Shown in pieces: positions 15,496-25,646 of a DNA stretch of 64,000 bases. The stretch comes from an uncultured Prolixibacteraceae bacterium (GTDB lineage Bacteria > Bacteroidota > Bacteroidia > Bacteroidales > Prolixibacteraceae): assembly GCA_913063265.1 (NCBI GenBank), contig CAJXZG010000006.1, positions 39,315-103,314 of the forward strand. The letters are read 5' to 3'. Positions within the stretch are counted from its first letter, which is position 1. Each line of letters starts with the position of its first letter. The notes under the pieces are model-generated. The model ran no database searches. It was not told the DNA's origin and saw only the letters and a program-made list of their open reading frames with translations. The translations under genes were made by a program, and so were the position numbers.

Positions 15496-17325
15496 ATGAA
15501 AAAATATCTTTTTATTCTCATCTTAAGTTTATTCACAGGTAAAATTTCTACTGCTCAACCTTCCGGAGGACCATATGGTCCTGTGCATAAAACATATGAA
15601 CTGCCTGATGTTTCAGGAACAATATATTATGTTTCACCTGCCGGTAATCCCGATGCAACCGGGGAAGATATTTCTCAGCCAACTACTTTAAAGACTGCAG
15701 TAGAAAAAGGAGTAACGGGTGATGCCATTATTCTTCGGGGAGGAGTATATCGCACAGGAGAGCTGGTATTTAACCAGGGTTTGACTTTTCAACCTTATAA
15801 AAATGAGCAACCATTATTAAAAGGGACTTTTGTTGCAAAAGATTGGGTAAAGGAAGGTGAAAAATTATGGAAGACCAAATGGGAATACCTTTTCCCTGCT
15901 GACCCTGAAGACTGGTGGCGGCGTGAACGTGAAGAAAAATTTACCCCTTTACATCGCTTTAACGACGATATGGTATTTGTTGATGGAAGATTCCTTCAGT
16001 CGGCTGGAAACACTGCTGAACTGGATGACAGTACCTTTTATGTGGATTACGACAAGAATGAAGTATATATTGCCATTGACCCAACAGAAAAATTTATAGA
16101 GATAACGGCTTTTAGCGGTGCCTTTCACAGGGTATTTCATGATGTAAACGGCAAAACAAACGATGGAATCGGACCTGTTATCAGGGGAATTGATTTTACC
16201 CAATACTCAGATTCAACCATTTTTGTTGAATGTAAGGATCCAACCCGGAAAATGGATGAATCAGAAATGGGAAAAGAAGTGCAGGGAACACTTATTGAAA
16301 ATTGCGAGATTTCTTATTGTTCCAGAATTGCAGCATTCTTAATGGGAGATAAAATGATAATGAGAAATTGTAAGGTAAGTAATACTAGCAGAGAAGGAAT
16401 TTATGTGGTTGGTTCGGCCGATGTGCTTCTTGAAAAAAATATTATTGCCACAAATAACATTGAAAATATTACAGGTTGTTATCCTGCGGGTGTTAAAATA
16501 TTTAACCAGTGTTATCGATGTACTTGTCGCGATAATCTTGTTACCGATATGCCAAATTCAAATGGCATCTGGTACGATGTTGGTAATGTAGACGGACGCT
16601 TTCTCAACAACTGGATTGAGAATGTTGGCGGAGGAAGGGTTGCCGAAAGGAATATCTGGCCAAGTAGTCAGGGATTCTTTTTTGAGATATCTAAAGGTGC
16701 AGTTGTTGCCGGAAATGTTTTTGTAAACTGCGACCGGGGAATTTTAGCCTTAAACAGCTCAGGTGTAGAAATCTACCAGAACACCTTTGTAAACAGTACG
16801 GTATGCATTGCAAGGGATACGCGAAGTGCCCAGGGAGACCATTTTGGATTTCACCCGTCAACCGGCCCTGATGTAGATGAACGTTTTGGCCATGTTTTCA
16901 TGAATAACCTGTTAACCGGTGATGAAAATTTTGAAAGGCCATTGCTTTTGGTTTGGCAGCCCGGAGTGCTCTGTGAAAAACTAAATGAATCGCCATTTAA
17001 ACAATTTGACCATAATGTTTTTGTTCAACATGCCAAAAGCGATTACAAAACACTTGCCTTTTGGAGTCCGTTTCAAAATGAAAGATGCCAGGAAGAAATT
17101 GTTACAATAGAAGATTTAAAGAAAGTGAGCAAAGCAGCCGATAATTGCATGCTGTTTAAAAACAATCATATGCCACTTTTCAAAAGCCCAATTCTTGGAA
17201 ACTATAAATTAATGGAAGCGTTTCCCGGAGCTGACATTGCAACAGAATTACCGGATAATATTAAAAAGATTATTGGTTTACCTAAAGGAAACAAAAAATA
17301 CATCGGTGCCTATCAAAGTGAATAA
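15496..17325 (+). CDS. Secreted right-handed parallel beta-helix protein
   Basis: A signal peptide (MKKYLFILILSLFTGKISTAQ, cleavage after TA) leads a 609-residue protein. The segment YYVSPAGNPDATGEDISQPTTLKTAV is the N-terminal cap found in DUF1565/polysaccharide-lyase-like beta-helix proteins. From about residue 250 repeated short strands (LIENCEISYC, MIMRNCKVSNTS, VLLEKNIIATNN) form the coils of a PbH1 helix. Such proteins are polysaccharide lyases, hydrolases or binding proteins; the catalytic residues cannot be assigned. Two more secreted hydrolases follow on the opposite strand. Confidence 0.85.
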   Translation: MKKYLFILILSLFTGKISTAQPSGGPYGPVHKTYELPDVSGTIYYVSPAGNPDATGEDISQPTTLKTAVEKGVTGDAIILRGGVYRTGELVFNQGLTFQPYKNEQPLLKGTFVAKDWVKEGEKLWKTKWEYLFPADPEDWWRREREEKFTPLHRFNDDMVFVDGRFLQSAGNTAELDDSTFYVDYDKNEVYIAIDPTEKFIEITAFSGAFHRVFHDVNGKTNDGIGPVIRGIDFTQYSDSTIFVECKDPTRKMDESEMGKEVQGTLIENCEISYCSRIAAFLMGDKMIMRNCKVSNTSREGIYVVGSADVLLEKNIIATNNIENITGCYPAGVKIFNQCYRCTCRDNLVTDMPNSNGIWYDVGNVDGRFLNNWIENVGGGRVAERNIWPSSQGFFFEISKGAVVAGNVFVNCDRGILALNSSGVEIYQNTFVNSTVCIARDTRSAQGDHFGFHPSTGPDVDERFGHVFMNNLLTGDENFERPLLLVWQPGVLCEKLNESPFKQFDHNVFVQHAKSDYKTLAFWSPFQNERCQEEIVTIEDLKKVSKAADNCMLFKNNHMPLFKSPILGNYKLMEAFPGADIATELPDNIKKIIGLPKGNKKYIGAYQSE

Positions 17326-17352
17326 AATTGAAAATTCCAATATTATAAGGAG

Positions 17353-18231
17353 TTAATTCACCTCTTTTAACTCCTTGTAATATTTTCGCAACCAACTCTC
17401 ACCGCGCAGTAAACCAAGTTCATCGAGAAATATTTCGGTTCTTGACAGCGTTTTTTTAAAATGTTTTGGACTCTTTCCGTAATTAAAAAATCCGTGCCCT
17501 TGTTTTTTGTAAGCTACCAATGTGCATTCATTGTGTTGCTGTTTCATCAGATAGTTAAACCGTACCACGTTTTCAAAAGGCACTGTTGTATCATCTTTAC
17601 CATGCATTATTAAAGTTGCAGGAACATTTGAAGTAATATGATGAACAGGACTGATTTCAAATTCGCGTCCGGCAAGTCTTTCCTGTCCGTATCCTTTTTT
17701 GCCTGTATCAACCACGGGGTTAAACAACACTAAAGCCATAGGTACCGGGGATATATTTAAATCATCCGTTGACTCATTAACATTTTTTATAAGTGCTGTA
17801 CAAGCGGCCAGGTGCCCCCCTGCTGAACCTCCTGAAGCTACAATCCTGCTTGTATCAATCCCTAATTCTTCTCCCCTGGCTTTTAAATATCTTATCGCTG
17901 TTTTAGCATCTTTAACACTTTCAAAAGGTGTGGTTCCATGTTTCGATTTGGTACGGTAATCGGGGCAAAACGCAACAATTCCACGAGTTGCCAGATATTG
18001 TGCCTGTAAATCAAAATGGCCGGGATTTCCACTTACCCAGCCACCACCAAAGAAAAAGACAATCGCCGGCAGTTTATATCCGTTGGAAATCCGGGGCATA
18101 TACATTACCATTTCAAGTTCAGTGCCGTTGATAGATTTATAAACAAAACTACTTTTTTCTACTTCGTAATTTTGTGCAGATAGTTGTGAAAGGGAGATTA
18201 AAACCAATAAAACTATTTGGATTTTTCTCAT
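17353..18231 (-). CDS. Secreted alpha/beta-hydrolase, carbohydrate-esterase-like
   Basis: The protein has a signal peptide (cleavage after QLSA) and a 270-residue hydrolase domain. It shows the oxyanion motif FFFGGGWVSGN, nucleophile ASGGSAGGHLA, acid in HGKDDTTVPFENV and catalytic His in KQGHGFFNYG. This is the BD-FAE/acetyl-xylan-esterase-like group, which removes acyl groups from plant polysaccharide. Its ATG shares one base with the stop codon of the upstream M28 peptidase (TAATG), so the two are translationally coupled. Confidence 0.88.
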   Translation of the reverse strand: MRKIQIVLLVLISLSQLSAQNYEVEKSSFVYKSINGTELEMVMYMPRISNGYKLPAIVFFFGGGWVSGNPGHFDLQAQYLATRGIVAFCPDYRTKSKHGTTPFESVKDAKTAIRYLKARGEELGIDTSRIVASGGSAGGHLAACTALIKNVNESTDDLNISPVPMALVLFNPVVDTGKKGYGQERLAGREFEISPVHHITSNVPATLIMHGKDDTTVPFENVVRFNYLMKQQHNECTLVAYKKQGHGFFNYGKSPKHFKKTLSRTEIFLDELGLLRGESWLRKYYKELKEVN

Positions 18232-20003
18232 TATAACTGAACGATTAATACAGTTTCTTTTTCATCTCTGATTATATCTACAGAAACAGTTTGTCCTTTT
18301 TCCAGGGATTGTAAACGGCTCATATAATCATGAATTCCACCTACTTTTTTACCGTTGATAGCAGTAATAATGTCTCCTTTTTTCATCCCTGCTTTGAATG
18401 CCGGTTTATCTTTTGTTACGGCATCAATTCTTAATCCACGTTTTTCAAGTCCGGCAAAATCGGGCATAATCCCAAAAGTTACTTTTAATCGTCCCCCGCG
18501 ACTTCGTTGAAATTTTGGCCCTGCTTCCTGAAAAGTTAAGGCTTCATCTTTGTTAGCCACTTCCAAAATAACTTCATAACTGTAATCGGCAACTTTTTTA
18601 GCCCCTTCGTAATTGATTAATTCGGCATCATCTTTTGGCGTATGATAATCGGAATGAGCACCTGTTGAAATAAAAAATACCGGGATATTCTGAAGATAAA
18701 ATGAAGCATGATCAGAGGGCCCGACTCCCTCCGGAGAAAATGCAAGTTCAAAATCAGTATTAAGTTCGGTTAACATCTCTTCGGTTTCTTTGGCAGTCTG
18801 ACTTCCTCCAATACTTAGACCATTGGTTTCTTTATCCAAACGGCCTACCATATCAAAATTCATCATGGCGACCATTTCTTCAGTATCCACAGGCGGATTA
18901 TTTGTAAAAGCTTTTGAACCCACAAGTCCCATTTCTTCAGCTCCAAATGCCACAAAGATAATGCTGCGTTTATTATTCTTCCTGGAAGCAAATTTTTCAG
19001 CCAGTTGAATTACTGCTGCAACCCCGGATGCATTATCATCGGCTCCGTTATGCACAGCAACAGTATCAACCGCACGCGAACCGGAACCCGGTCCACCCAT
19101 ACCCAAATGGTCGTAATGAGCACCTACCACGATATATTCATTTTTCAGTACTTCGTCGGTACCACGAAGCATGGCTACTACATTTTGCGATTCGGTTTCT
19201 TTTTGCTTTACATTTACAGTAACTGAAACTTTTGTTTTACAATCCAAACTTATTGTGGCGTTAGAATTGTTTATTTCTTCTTCTAATTTTTCGATACTGG
19301 TTTCTGCAAGTATTTCGTCAGCCACCTGTCTTGTAACCTGAATAACAGGGATGTTATATCGGGCACTGTTTTTATCAAAAATTAATGAAGATAATTCATC
19401 TTTCTCGCTGAATTTCGGTCCTGCCACCAAAATAACTCCTGCTGCTTTTTTGTCAGAAGCAATCAAAGCTTTTGTTCTTTCTGATGAGAACTCGATGTAG
19501 GGACTTTGTGGATTTTCCAAATCGGGATCACCCTGTAAAATTAAAACCCATTTTCCTTCAACATCAAGATCCTTGTAATCGTTCCATTGTAATGTATCAC
19601 GGTTTACATCTAATCCAAAACCGGCAAATACCACATCTGCAGATACAGTTTTGTTTGCAGAAAATGCATAAGGAAGAAATTGTTTTTCAACTTCAAATGT
19701 TTTATCGTTAACTGTTAATTGATTGCCTTCCCCTATTTCAGCTGAAGTAACTAATGTAAAATTCTGATATCCTTTATCATATAAAAGTTCCAGTCCGGCA
19801 GTTTTAAATTTTGAACGGATATATTTTGCAGCTTTCAAATCACCTTCTTCACCTGATTTTCTACCTTTCAGCTCATCCGAAGCCAGGTATTCAATATTTT
19901 CCTTTAACTCCTTAACAGTAATTTCCGGATCAAATTTTTGTGCACTCGCTGTGACTGCAATAACCAGAAAAAGAAAAAACAAAATTCTCATCTTTACTAA
20001 CAT
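18231..20003 (-). CDS. Secreted M28 family aminopeptidase with PA and PDZ domains
   Basis: After a signal peptide (alternative start at 19991, MRILFFLFLV) the 590-residue protein has a DELKGRKSGEEGD opening, a protease-associated insert (about 120-240) and the M28 zinc core. The core includes VVGAHYDHLGMGG, HNGADDNASGVAA and FGAEEMGLVGSKAF, followed by DHASFYLQNIPVFF and SDYHTPKDD. A PDZ domain occupies the last ~90 residues (GMKKGDIITAINGKKVGG). It should cleave N-terminal residues from peptides in the periplasm or outside. The esterase gene follows in the same operon. Confidence 0.93.
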   Translation of the reverse strand: MLVKMRILFFLFLVIAVTASAQKFDPEITVKELKENIEYLASDELKGRKSGEEGDLKAAKYIRSKFKTAGLELLYDKGYQNFTLVTSAEIGEGNQLTVNDKTFEVEKQFLPYAFSANKTVSADVVFAGFGLDVNRDTLQWNDYKDLDVEGKWVLILQGDPDLENPQSPYIEFSSERTKALIASDKKAAGVILVAGPKFSEKDELSSLIFDKNSARYNIPVIQVTRQVADEILAETSIEKLEEEINNSNATISLDCKTKVSVTVNVKQKETESQNVVAMLRGTDEVLKNEYIVVGAHYDHLGMGGPGSGSRAVDTVAVHNGADDNASGVAAVIQLAEKFASRKNNKRSIIFVAFGAEEMGLVGSKAFTNNPPVDTEEMVAMMNFDMVGRLDKETNGLSIGGSQTAKETEEMLTELNTDFELAFSPEGVGPSDHASFYLQNIPVFFISTGAHSDYHTPKDDAELINYEGAKKVADYSYEVILEVANKDEALTFQEAGPKFQRSRGGRLKVTFGIMPDFAGLEKRGLRIDAVTKDKPAFKAGMKKGDIITAINGKKVGGIHDYMSRLQSLEKGQTVSVDIIRDEKETVLIVQL

Positions 20004-20140
20004 GTTTAAAATTCGTAATATTTACTAAATCAATTTCAACAAAAAAATAAGGGGGATTGTTTCGGGGGTAATATTACACATTAATAGTCATTAAAAAAAA
20101 GGAGTTATGTATATTTACCAACCAATTTAAACAAAGACTT

Positions 20141-22228
20141 TTGGTATCATTTGGCATAAAATATTGGTTTTTATATTTATTAGCAGCCTTATTGGCAGCT
20201 GTTGGAGTAATATTAATAGCCTATTTCAGGAATAAAGACAGCCGGGAATTAAGTAAAACCCAACTTTGGATTTTAATTCCGCTTCGTTATGTTGCGTTTT
20301 TTCTGATTGCGTTTTTATTGCTCTCGCCCTTTGTACGAAACCTGAAAAAAATAACACAAAATCCGATTGTAATAACAGCTTGGGACAATTCTTCTTCAAT
20401 GATTTCTATTCCTGATTCGTTGAAAGTTATAGGCGAAACTGAAAGAATAAGAGATAAAATGGTTAGTGATTTATCCGATAAATATTCTGTTGTGGAATAT
20501 ACTTTTGGTGAACAAACATCCTTGCTGCAAACTATTAGCTATTCAGAAAAGAAAACAGATTATAATGATGCTATTAATAACATAATCAATAATCATTTTA
20601 ATGAAAATATAGGTGCATTGGTTTTGGTCGGCGACGGAATAAACAACCAGGGCAAAAATCCCTTAAATACGCTGAGTGAGATTAATTTTCCGATTTTCAC
20701 GCTGGGTTTTGGGGATACTACCGAAATTGTCGACTCCAGGATACTGGATATCAGGGTAAACCGAACTTCCTTTTCAGGAAACAAATTCCCTGTAGAGATT
20801 GATGCTCAATTTTCCAAATTATCAGGAAAACCATTAAAACTATCGATTTCGCAAGAAAATAAAGAGCTCACAAGTGTTGTTATAACTCCTGTGAATCCAA
20901 ATTATTTTTATTCAGAAACTTTTATTCTGGATGCAGGCAATGCCGGATTAAAACATTTTTCAGTTAAAATAGAACCTGTTGAAAACGAAAGAAATATTGA
21001 GAATAATATCTCCGGATTTGTGATTAATGTTCTGGAAGACAAACAGAAGATTTTGATTCTTTCTGATGGGCCTCATCCCGATATTGGCGCCATAAAGAAC
21101 ACATTGAGTTTACAATCGACTTACGACGTTTCCGTATTTACAGCAGAACCTTTTCCTTCCGATTTATCCGACTTTAATTTATTAATATTAAATCAGATTC
21201 CTACAGCCGGAAATTCAGCTTCAGAGATTCTTTCAAAAGCCAAAAGCAATAGAATACCGGTTTTGTTTATGGTTGGAAATAAAACATTTTTGCCACAGTT
21301 AAATACACTGGCTCAGGGTATAAATATCAGAACACTTGCAGGTTCGGGGGAAGAAGCACAGGCTGCTATAAATAAAGCATACGGAACATTTAATTTGAGT
21401 GACGATCTTAAGGAAATATTACCCAAGTTTCCGCCATTGCTGGTTCCTTTTGCCGAATACGAATTACAGGATGGATTTACACCACTTTTTTATCAGAGGA
21501 TTATGAACATAGAAACGGCCAAACCATTACTGGCTACCGGAATTGTGGAAGGAAGAAAGACCGGCTTTGTTTTAGGTGAAGGAATCTGGCGTTGGCGATT
21601 ATTTGATTATTATCAAAATCAAAATCACATTCTTTTTAATGAATTGGTTAATCAACTGGTTCAATATCTGGCATTGCGTCAGAATGAAGATAATTTTATG
21701 ATTGATTTTAATCCGGTATATGATGAAACAGATGACATCATTCTAAAAGCCGAGGTGTACAACGATGCATACGAACGAATTAATACAGAAGAGATTACTG
21801 CAATAATAACAAATTCTCAGGGAGAAGAATTGGAATACACATTTGATGTGCAAGGTGAAAACTACCTCCTAAATGCCGGACATTTACCAATGGGTGATTA
21901 CTCTTTCGATGCAGAAGTTACGGTCGGAAATGAAACCTACACCGAATCGGGCCAGTTTACAATTACACCCGTTAATTTTGAAACTCTTGACTTAAAAGCC
22001 AACCATACATTATTGTACCAACTGGCAATACAAAGCGGAGGTAAGTTTTTTACTCCTGAAGAAATTACAGAGCTCATTGCAGAAATTAAAAATAATAATA
22101 GTTTAAAAGCAACATCTTATTTTCAGGAAATGGTAAATGAACTCTTAAACCTGAAATGGCTCTTTTTTGTTATTTTGGCATTGTTAAGTGTGGAATGGTT
22201 TTTGAGAAAATACTGGGGCATTTACTAA
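20141..22228 (+). CDS. VWA-like membrane protein, start codon TTG
   Basis: The 695-residue protein has two membrane helices at residues 5-27 and 43-65 and another near the C-terminus (WLFFVILALLSVEWFL). Between them lies a von Willebrand A-like domain whose MIDAS triplet reads DNSSSM, followed by LVLVGDGINNQG. A glutamine-amidotransferase-like segment and an Ig-like part come after it. This plan is shared with the BatA/aerotolerance-related proteins of Bacteroidota. No in-frame ATG is available before the first helix, so TTG at 20141 is the likeliest start. The three DUF6340 lipoprotein genes follow 12 bases later, suggesting one operon and a shared envelope role. Confidence 0.7.
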   Translation: MVSFGIKYWFLYLLAALLAAVGVILIAYFRNKDSRELSKTQLWILIPLRYVAFFLIAFLLLSPFVRNLKKITQNPIVITAWDNSSSMISIPDSLKVIGETERIRDKMVSDLSDKYSVVEYTFGEQTSLLQTISYSEKKTDYNDAINNIINNHFNENIGALVLVGDGINNQGKNPLNTLSEINFPIFTLGFGDTTEIVDSRILDIRVNRTSFSGNKFPVEIDAQFSKLSGKPLKLSISQENKELTSVVITPVNPNYFYSETFILDAGNAGLKHFSVKIEPVENERNIENNISGFVINVLEDKQKILILSDGPHPDIGAIKNTLSLQSTYDVSVFTAEPFPSDLSDFNLLILNQIPTAGNSASEILSKAKSNRIPVLFMVGNKTFLPQLNTLAQGINIRTLAGSGEEAQAAINKAYGTFNLSDDLKEILPKFPPLLVPFAEYELQDGFTPLFYQRIMNIETAKPLLATGIVEGRKTGFVLGEGIWRWRLFDYYQNQNHILFNELVNQLVQYLALRQNEDNFMIDFNPVYDETDDIILKAEVYNDAYERINTEEITAIITNSQGEELEYTFDVQGENYLLNAGHLPMGDYSFDAEVTVGNETYTESGQFTITPVNFETLDLKANHTLLYQLAIQSGGKFFTPEEITELIAEIKNNNSLKATSYFQEMVNELLNLKWLFFVILALLSVEWFLRKYWGIY

Positions 22229-22240
22229 TTTTTCAAAAAA

Positions 22241-23290
22241 GTGAAAGAACAGTTCAGTAAAATATCCAATATAATGGCAGTAGTTTTACTGAGTATTACT
22301 TTTTTCTCTTGTGTAACTACCAAATCCCTTTATATTGAAATTCCTCAAAGTTCAAAAAAAGAGTTACCGGATGATATTCAAAGTTTGTTACTTGTAACAC
22401 GGGTTGTTGACAATATTTTTTCAAATCTGGAATCCGATTCTTTACAACGTATTTTTTACAAGCAAAGTTTTGATTACGATACACTTGTAAAGGATTTACA
22501 AATGGTTGATACATTGTTACAGGCGCTGGGAGAATTACTTTACGAATCAGAAAGATTTGACATTGTAATACCTGAAGAACGCCATCTCGATTTTTCGAAA
22601 AACAGTTTGATTACACGAGAAATGACATGGGATGAAGCCGGTACTTTATGCGAAAGATTTGAAACAGATGCCGTTTTATCGCTGGATTATTTAAAAACCA
22701 AAGTTTTAACATCGTTTGACAGGGATAGTGAATATGATATTCGAAATGATGCATTTGTAAATATTGTTGTAGCAGAAATGAAGGTTGCCTATGAGGCATT
22801 ATTCAGAATATATGATCCTTTTGATGAAAAAATAGTGTATCGAAAATTTTTGCGTGATACGGTTTACTGGGAAGCCGCCGATTACACCATCGAACGTTTA
22901 TTTAGTCGGTTCACCTCTGTAAAAACAGCCTTGTCGGAAACAGGAATTGCACTTGCCCTTGATATTTCCGGAGAAATCAGTCCTAACTGGAGAAGCGGGA
23001 AACGAACTTATTTTGCAACCGGAAATTCAGAATTAAAAGAGGCAGCAACTGTAGTTGAAAAAGGTGATTGGCTTGCGGCCAAAAAAATCTGGGAAGACAT
23101 TGCCGAAAACACCGGTTCAAAAGCACTAAAAAGTAAAGCAGAATACAACATAGCATTGGCTTACGAAATGCTGGGAGAACTTGATTTATCCGTTGAATGG
23201 ATAATTAAATCCTATAAAACCATGTACCGAACGCAAACGGTAAATTATATGGAAGTGCTTCAATACAGATTAAAAGAAAAAAATATGTAA
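22241..23290 (+). CDS. DUF6340-type lipoprotein, copy 1
   Basis: Translation from GTG at 22241 gives 349 residues with a proper lipoprotein signal (Lys at 2 and 7, hydrophobic stretch, FFSC with C24). The internal ATG at 22274 would leave no basic N-terminus. The protein contains the pattern ending in DIQSLLLVTRV after a short beta strand, a long mixed domain, and a C-terminal pair of TPR-like helices (GDWLAAKKIWEDIAE, KAEYNIALAYEMLGELDLS). This matches DUF6340 proteins of Bacteroidota, whose function is unknown. It starts 12 bases after the VWA-like gene and is the first of three related neighbours. Confidence 0.8.
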   Translation: MKEQFSKISNIMAVVLLSITFFSCVTTKSLYIEIPQSSKKELPDDIQSLLLVTRVVDNIFSNLESDSLQRIFYKQSFDYDTLVKDLQMVDTLLQALGELLYESERFDIVIPEERHLDFSKNSLITREMTWDEAGTLCERFETDAVLSLDYLKTKVLTSFDRDSEYDIRNDAFVNIVVAEMKVAYEALFRIYDPFDEKIVYRKFLRDTVYWEAADYTIERLFSRFTSVKTALSETGIALALDISGEISPNWRSGKRTYFATGNSELKEAATVVEKGDWLAAKKIWEDIAENTGSKALKSKAEYNIALAYEMLGELDLSVEWIIKSYKTMYRTQTVNYMEVLQYRLKEKNM

Positions 23291-23356
23291 ACAATTATTC
23301 TTTTTAATATGAAAACCTTTTTTGCAAGTAACGAAAACAAATAACCACAAATAGCC

Positions 23357-24376
23357 ATGAAAAACAATCTTACCTGGTTTTTAGGACTTATAATTATCTT
23401 TAGTTCATGTACAGTTTACAAAGAATACACAATTGATGTTTATAAACCCGGTCAAATTAATGTACCTCAGGATGTTGAAAATATTGCGCTTGTATACCGG
23501 AATTTTAAATATAAAAACGATACGCTTCAGCATTACTACAAACATGATTATCAATTAAAAAAGGCCACAAGGGATCCCAAAAATCTTGATAGCATTCTGG
23601 TTCATTTTTGTTTAAACGAACTGGCATTAAATTTAAAAAAGAATCAATTTAACAGAATTCACATTTTCCCTGAATTGTTTACCCGTCACACAGGCACAAA
23701 ACTTCCCGCGATTGATTTTAAAATCATCGATAAACTCACTACTGAGACCAACACAGATTTAGTGATATCGCTTGAAACTTACTCCTACTTCTATACTGAA
23801 TTTAGTGCCGACAGAAACACACCTAATCCAAGAGAAGTAATTACCGCAAATGTATGGGCTGTGTATGACCCCATGGCCAACAGGCTTTTAGAACGTAAAA
23901 CCATGATTGATACTTTATACTGGAATACTTTTGATGAAAATGGTGCAAGTGTAAAAAGCAACAAACTTCCTCCCCGAACTACTGCATTAAAAATTGCCTC
24001 TCAAATGGCAGGAGAAAACTATTCTAAAAGATTTTTTGCCTCATGGGAAACTGTGGGCAGAATGTATTCGATGCCACCACCTTCGGACTTTGAGATTGCA
24101 GAAAAATATTTATTAAAAGGAGACTGGGACAATGCCATTACTATATGGCAACGATATGCTGAAGAAGACAATGGTAAACTTGCAATACATGCACGATATA
24201 ATCTGGCCCTTGCCTATGAAATGAAAGATGATTTGGAAACCTCGATAAAGTGGTTGAATGCAGCTAAAAAAGTGGCAAGCGATTATCGCAGCAAAGACGA
24301 CCTGAAAGCCATTGAAAGCTATAACAGAGTTTTATTACAACGCCAAAAAGATATCTTGCGGTTAAACAGCATGTAA
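23357..24376 (+). CDS. DUF6340-type lipoprotein, copy 2
   Basis: The 339-residue protein has a lipobox at FSSC (C18) and opens with YKPGQINVPQDVENIALVYR, the family's hallmark of a proline-containing strand followed by an I/V-A-x-V/Y strand. The segment TDLVISLETYSYF in the middle parallels the LSLDYL segments of its neighbours. The C-terminus has GDWDNAITIWQRYAEE and RYNLALAYEMKDDLETS, a TPR-like pair. It is about as long as copy 1 and clearly related to it but not a recent duplicate. It ends two bases before the next gene. Confidence 0.85.
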   Translation: MKNNLTWFLGLIIIFSSCTVYKEYTIDVYKPGQINVPQDVENIALVYRNFKYKNDTLQHYYKHDYQLKKATRDPKNLDSILVHFCLNELALNLKKNQFNRIHIFPELFTRHTGTKLPAIDFKIIDKLTTETNTDLVISLETYSYFYTEFSADRNTPNPREVITANVWAVYDPMANRLLERKTMIDTLYWNTFDENGASVKSNKLPPRTTALKIASQMAGENYSKRFFASWETVGRMYSMPPPSDFEIAEKYLLKGDWDNAITIWQRYAEEDNGKLAIHARYNLALAYEMKDDLETSIKWLNAAKKVASDYRSKDDLKAIESYNRVLLQRQKDILRLNSM

Positions 24377-24378
24377 AA

Positions 24379-25602
24379 ATGAGCCGTATTGTAAACATTA
24401 CTTTTTTATTGCTGGGTATTATACTTTTTTTAAGCTGTAATACCATGGTTAGTGTGACAACAACCAAACTTGAGATCGTAATTCCCGGCAAAATCAAAAT
24501 TCCTCCTGAATACAGAAAAGTAGCGTTTAGATACAATAATGTAAATGTGGCTTTAAATCAGAATTTTTCAAAATATTCTGAAGATGGTAAAATATTTAGT
24601 GATACCATAAACCTTGATAGCATGGCTTCATTATTGTATTTCGAGTACTTTACAAATCATATAAACTACCAGAATTTTTTTGATACAATTATTGAAATTG
24701 AAAAAGGAGATTATTCTGATGTGCAGATGGATGATTCTTTAATTTTTGTCAATACAGGGCATTCCGGTATTTATAATTCCGAATCACTGAATAACATAAA
24801 TATTGATGTATATAATTTTGCTCAATTTATTAATAGTAATGTTGATACGGTTCGTAAAAAAACAAAATCAAAATTAATTGATCCAAAACTGGGATTATAT
24901 TCAAAAAATGAGTTACGTCAAATCGCAGATTCAACCGGTGCCGGGTTGTTATTGTCTTTGGATTATTTTGCATCGAATGATGGCATAGTTACCCCCTATT
25001 ATCTTCTCAAAGAGGCCAAAAAGAATGGCAATCCAACATACAGTATTCAAATTGCCACTGAAAAAGTTTACACACTGGCAGGGTGGAGTTTCTATGACCT
25101 TCACAAACAGGAGTTATTACTAATGCATAAAAATTTGGATTCTATAAGCTGGAGAGAACATGTATTTAATGCAAGAAAGGCAATTTCTGTTTTACCACCC
25201 CGAAAAGATGCTGTTTTAGCAGCTGCAGAGATGGAAGGAGAAAAGTTTGCAGAATATTTGGTCCCTCATTGGATTGAAGTTGAACGTATGTACTATGTAT
25301 CGGGTCATATTGAGTTAAGTAAAACTGAAACTTTGATAGAACAAAACCGTTGGATGGAGGCAGCAGAAATCTGGAAAAAAAACACAACAAATAAAAACAA
25401 AAATATTGCAGCAAAAAGTATGTTTAACATGGCGCTGGCATGTGAAATAAACGGCGATATTGATGCAGCCATCGACTGGGCCGTTAAATCCTTTCATATA
25501 TTTGGTTCGAAAAATGAAGTTCATGCTGCAAATTGTCAGAATTACATCAATATATTAGGAAGAAGAAAATCGGATATTAAACAAATTGAAAGTATGGATT
25601 AA
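24379..25602 (+). CDS. DUF6340-type lipoprotein, copy 3
   Basis: The 407-residue protein has a lipobox LFLSC (C20) and the same plan as its two neighbours: IVIPGKIKIPPEYRKVAFRY near the N-terminus, AGLLLSLDYFAS in the middle and a TPR-like end (RWMEAAEIWKKN, MFNMALACEINGDIDAA). It is some 60 residues longer because of an insertion around residues 110-170. The ATG is 2 bases past the stop of copy 2, so the pair is translated from one message. The role is unknown. Confidence 0.85.
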   Translation: MSRIVNITFLLLGIILFLSCNTMVSVTTTKLEIVIPGKIKIPPEYRKVAFRYNNVNVALNQNFSKYSEDGKIFSDTINLDSMASLLYFEYFTNHINYQNFFDTIIEIEKGDYSDVQMDDSLIFVNTGHSGIYNSESLNNINIDVYNFAQFINSNVDTVRKKTKSKLIDPKLGLYSKNELRQIADSTGAGLLLSLDYFASNDGIVTPYYLLKEAKKNGNPTYSIQIATEKVYTLAGWSFYDLHKQELLLMHKNLDSISWREHVFNARKAISVLPPRKDAVLAAAEMEGEKFAEYLVPHWIEVERMYYVSGHIELSKTETLIEQNRWMEAAEIWKKNTTNKNKNIAAKSMFNMALACEINGDIDAAIDWAVKSFHIFGSKNEVHAANCQNYINILGRRKSDIKQIESMD

Positions 25603-25646
25603 CAATTGAATCTGAACTTTTTTAATTACACAATTTTTAGAAATAG

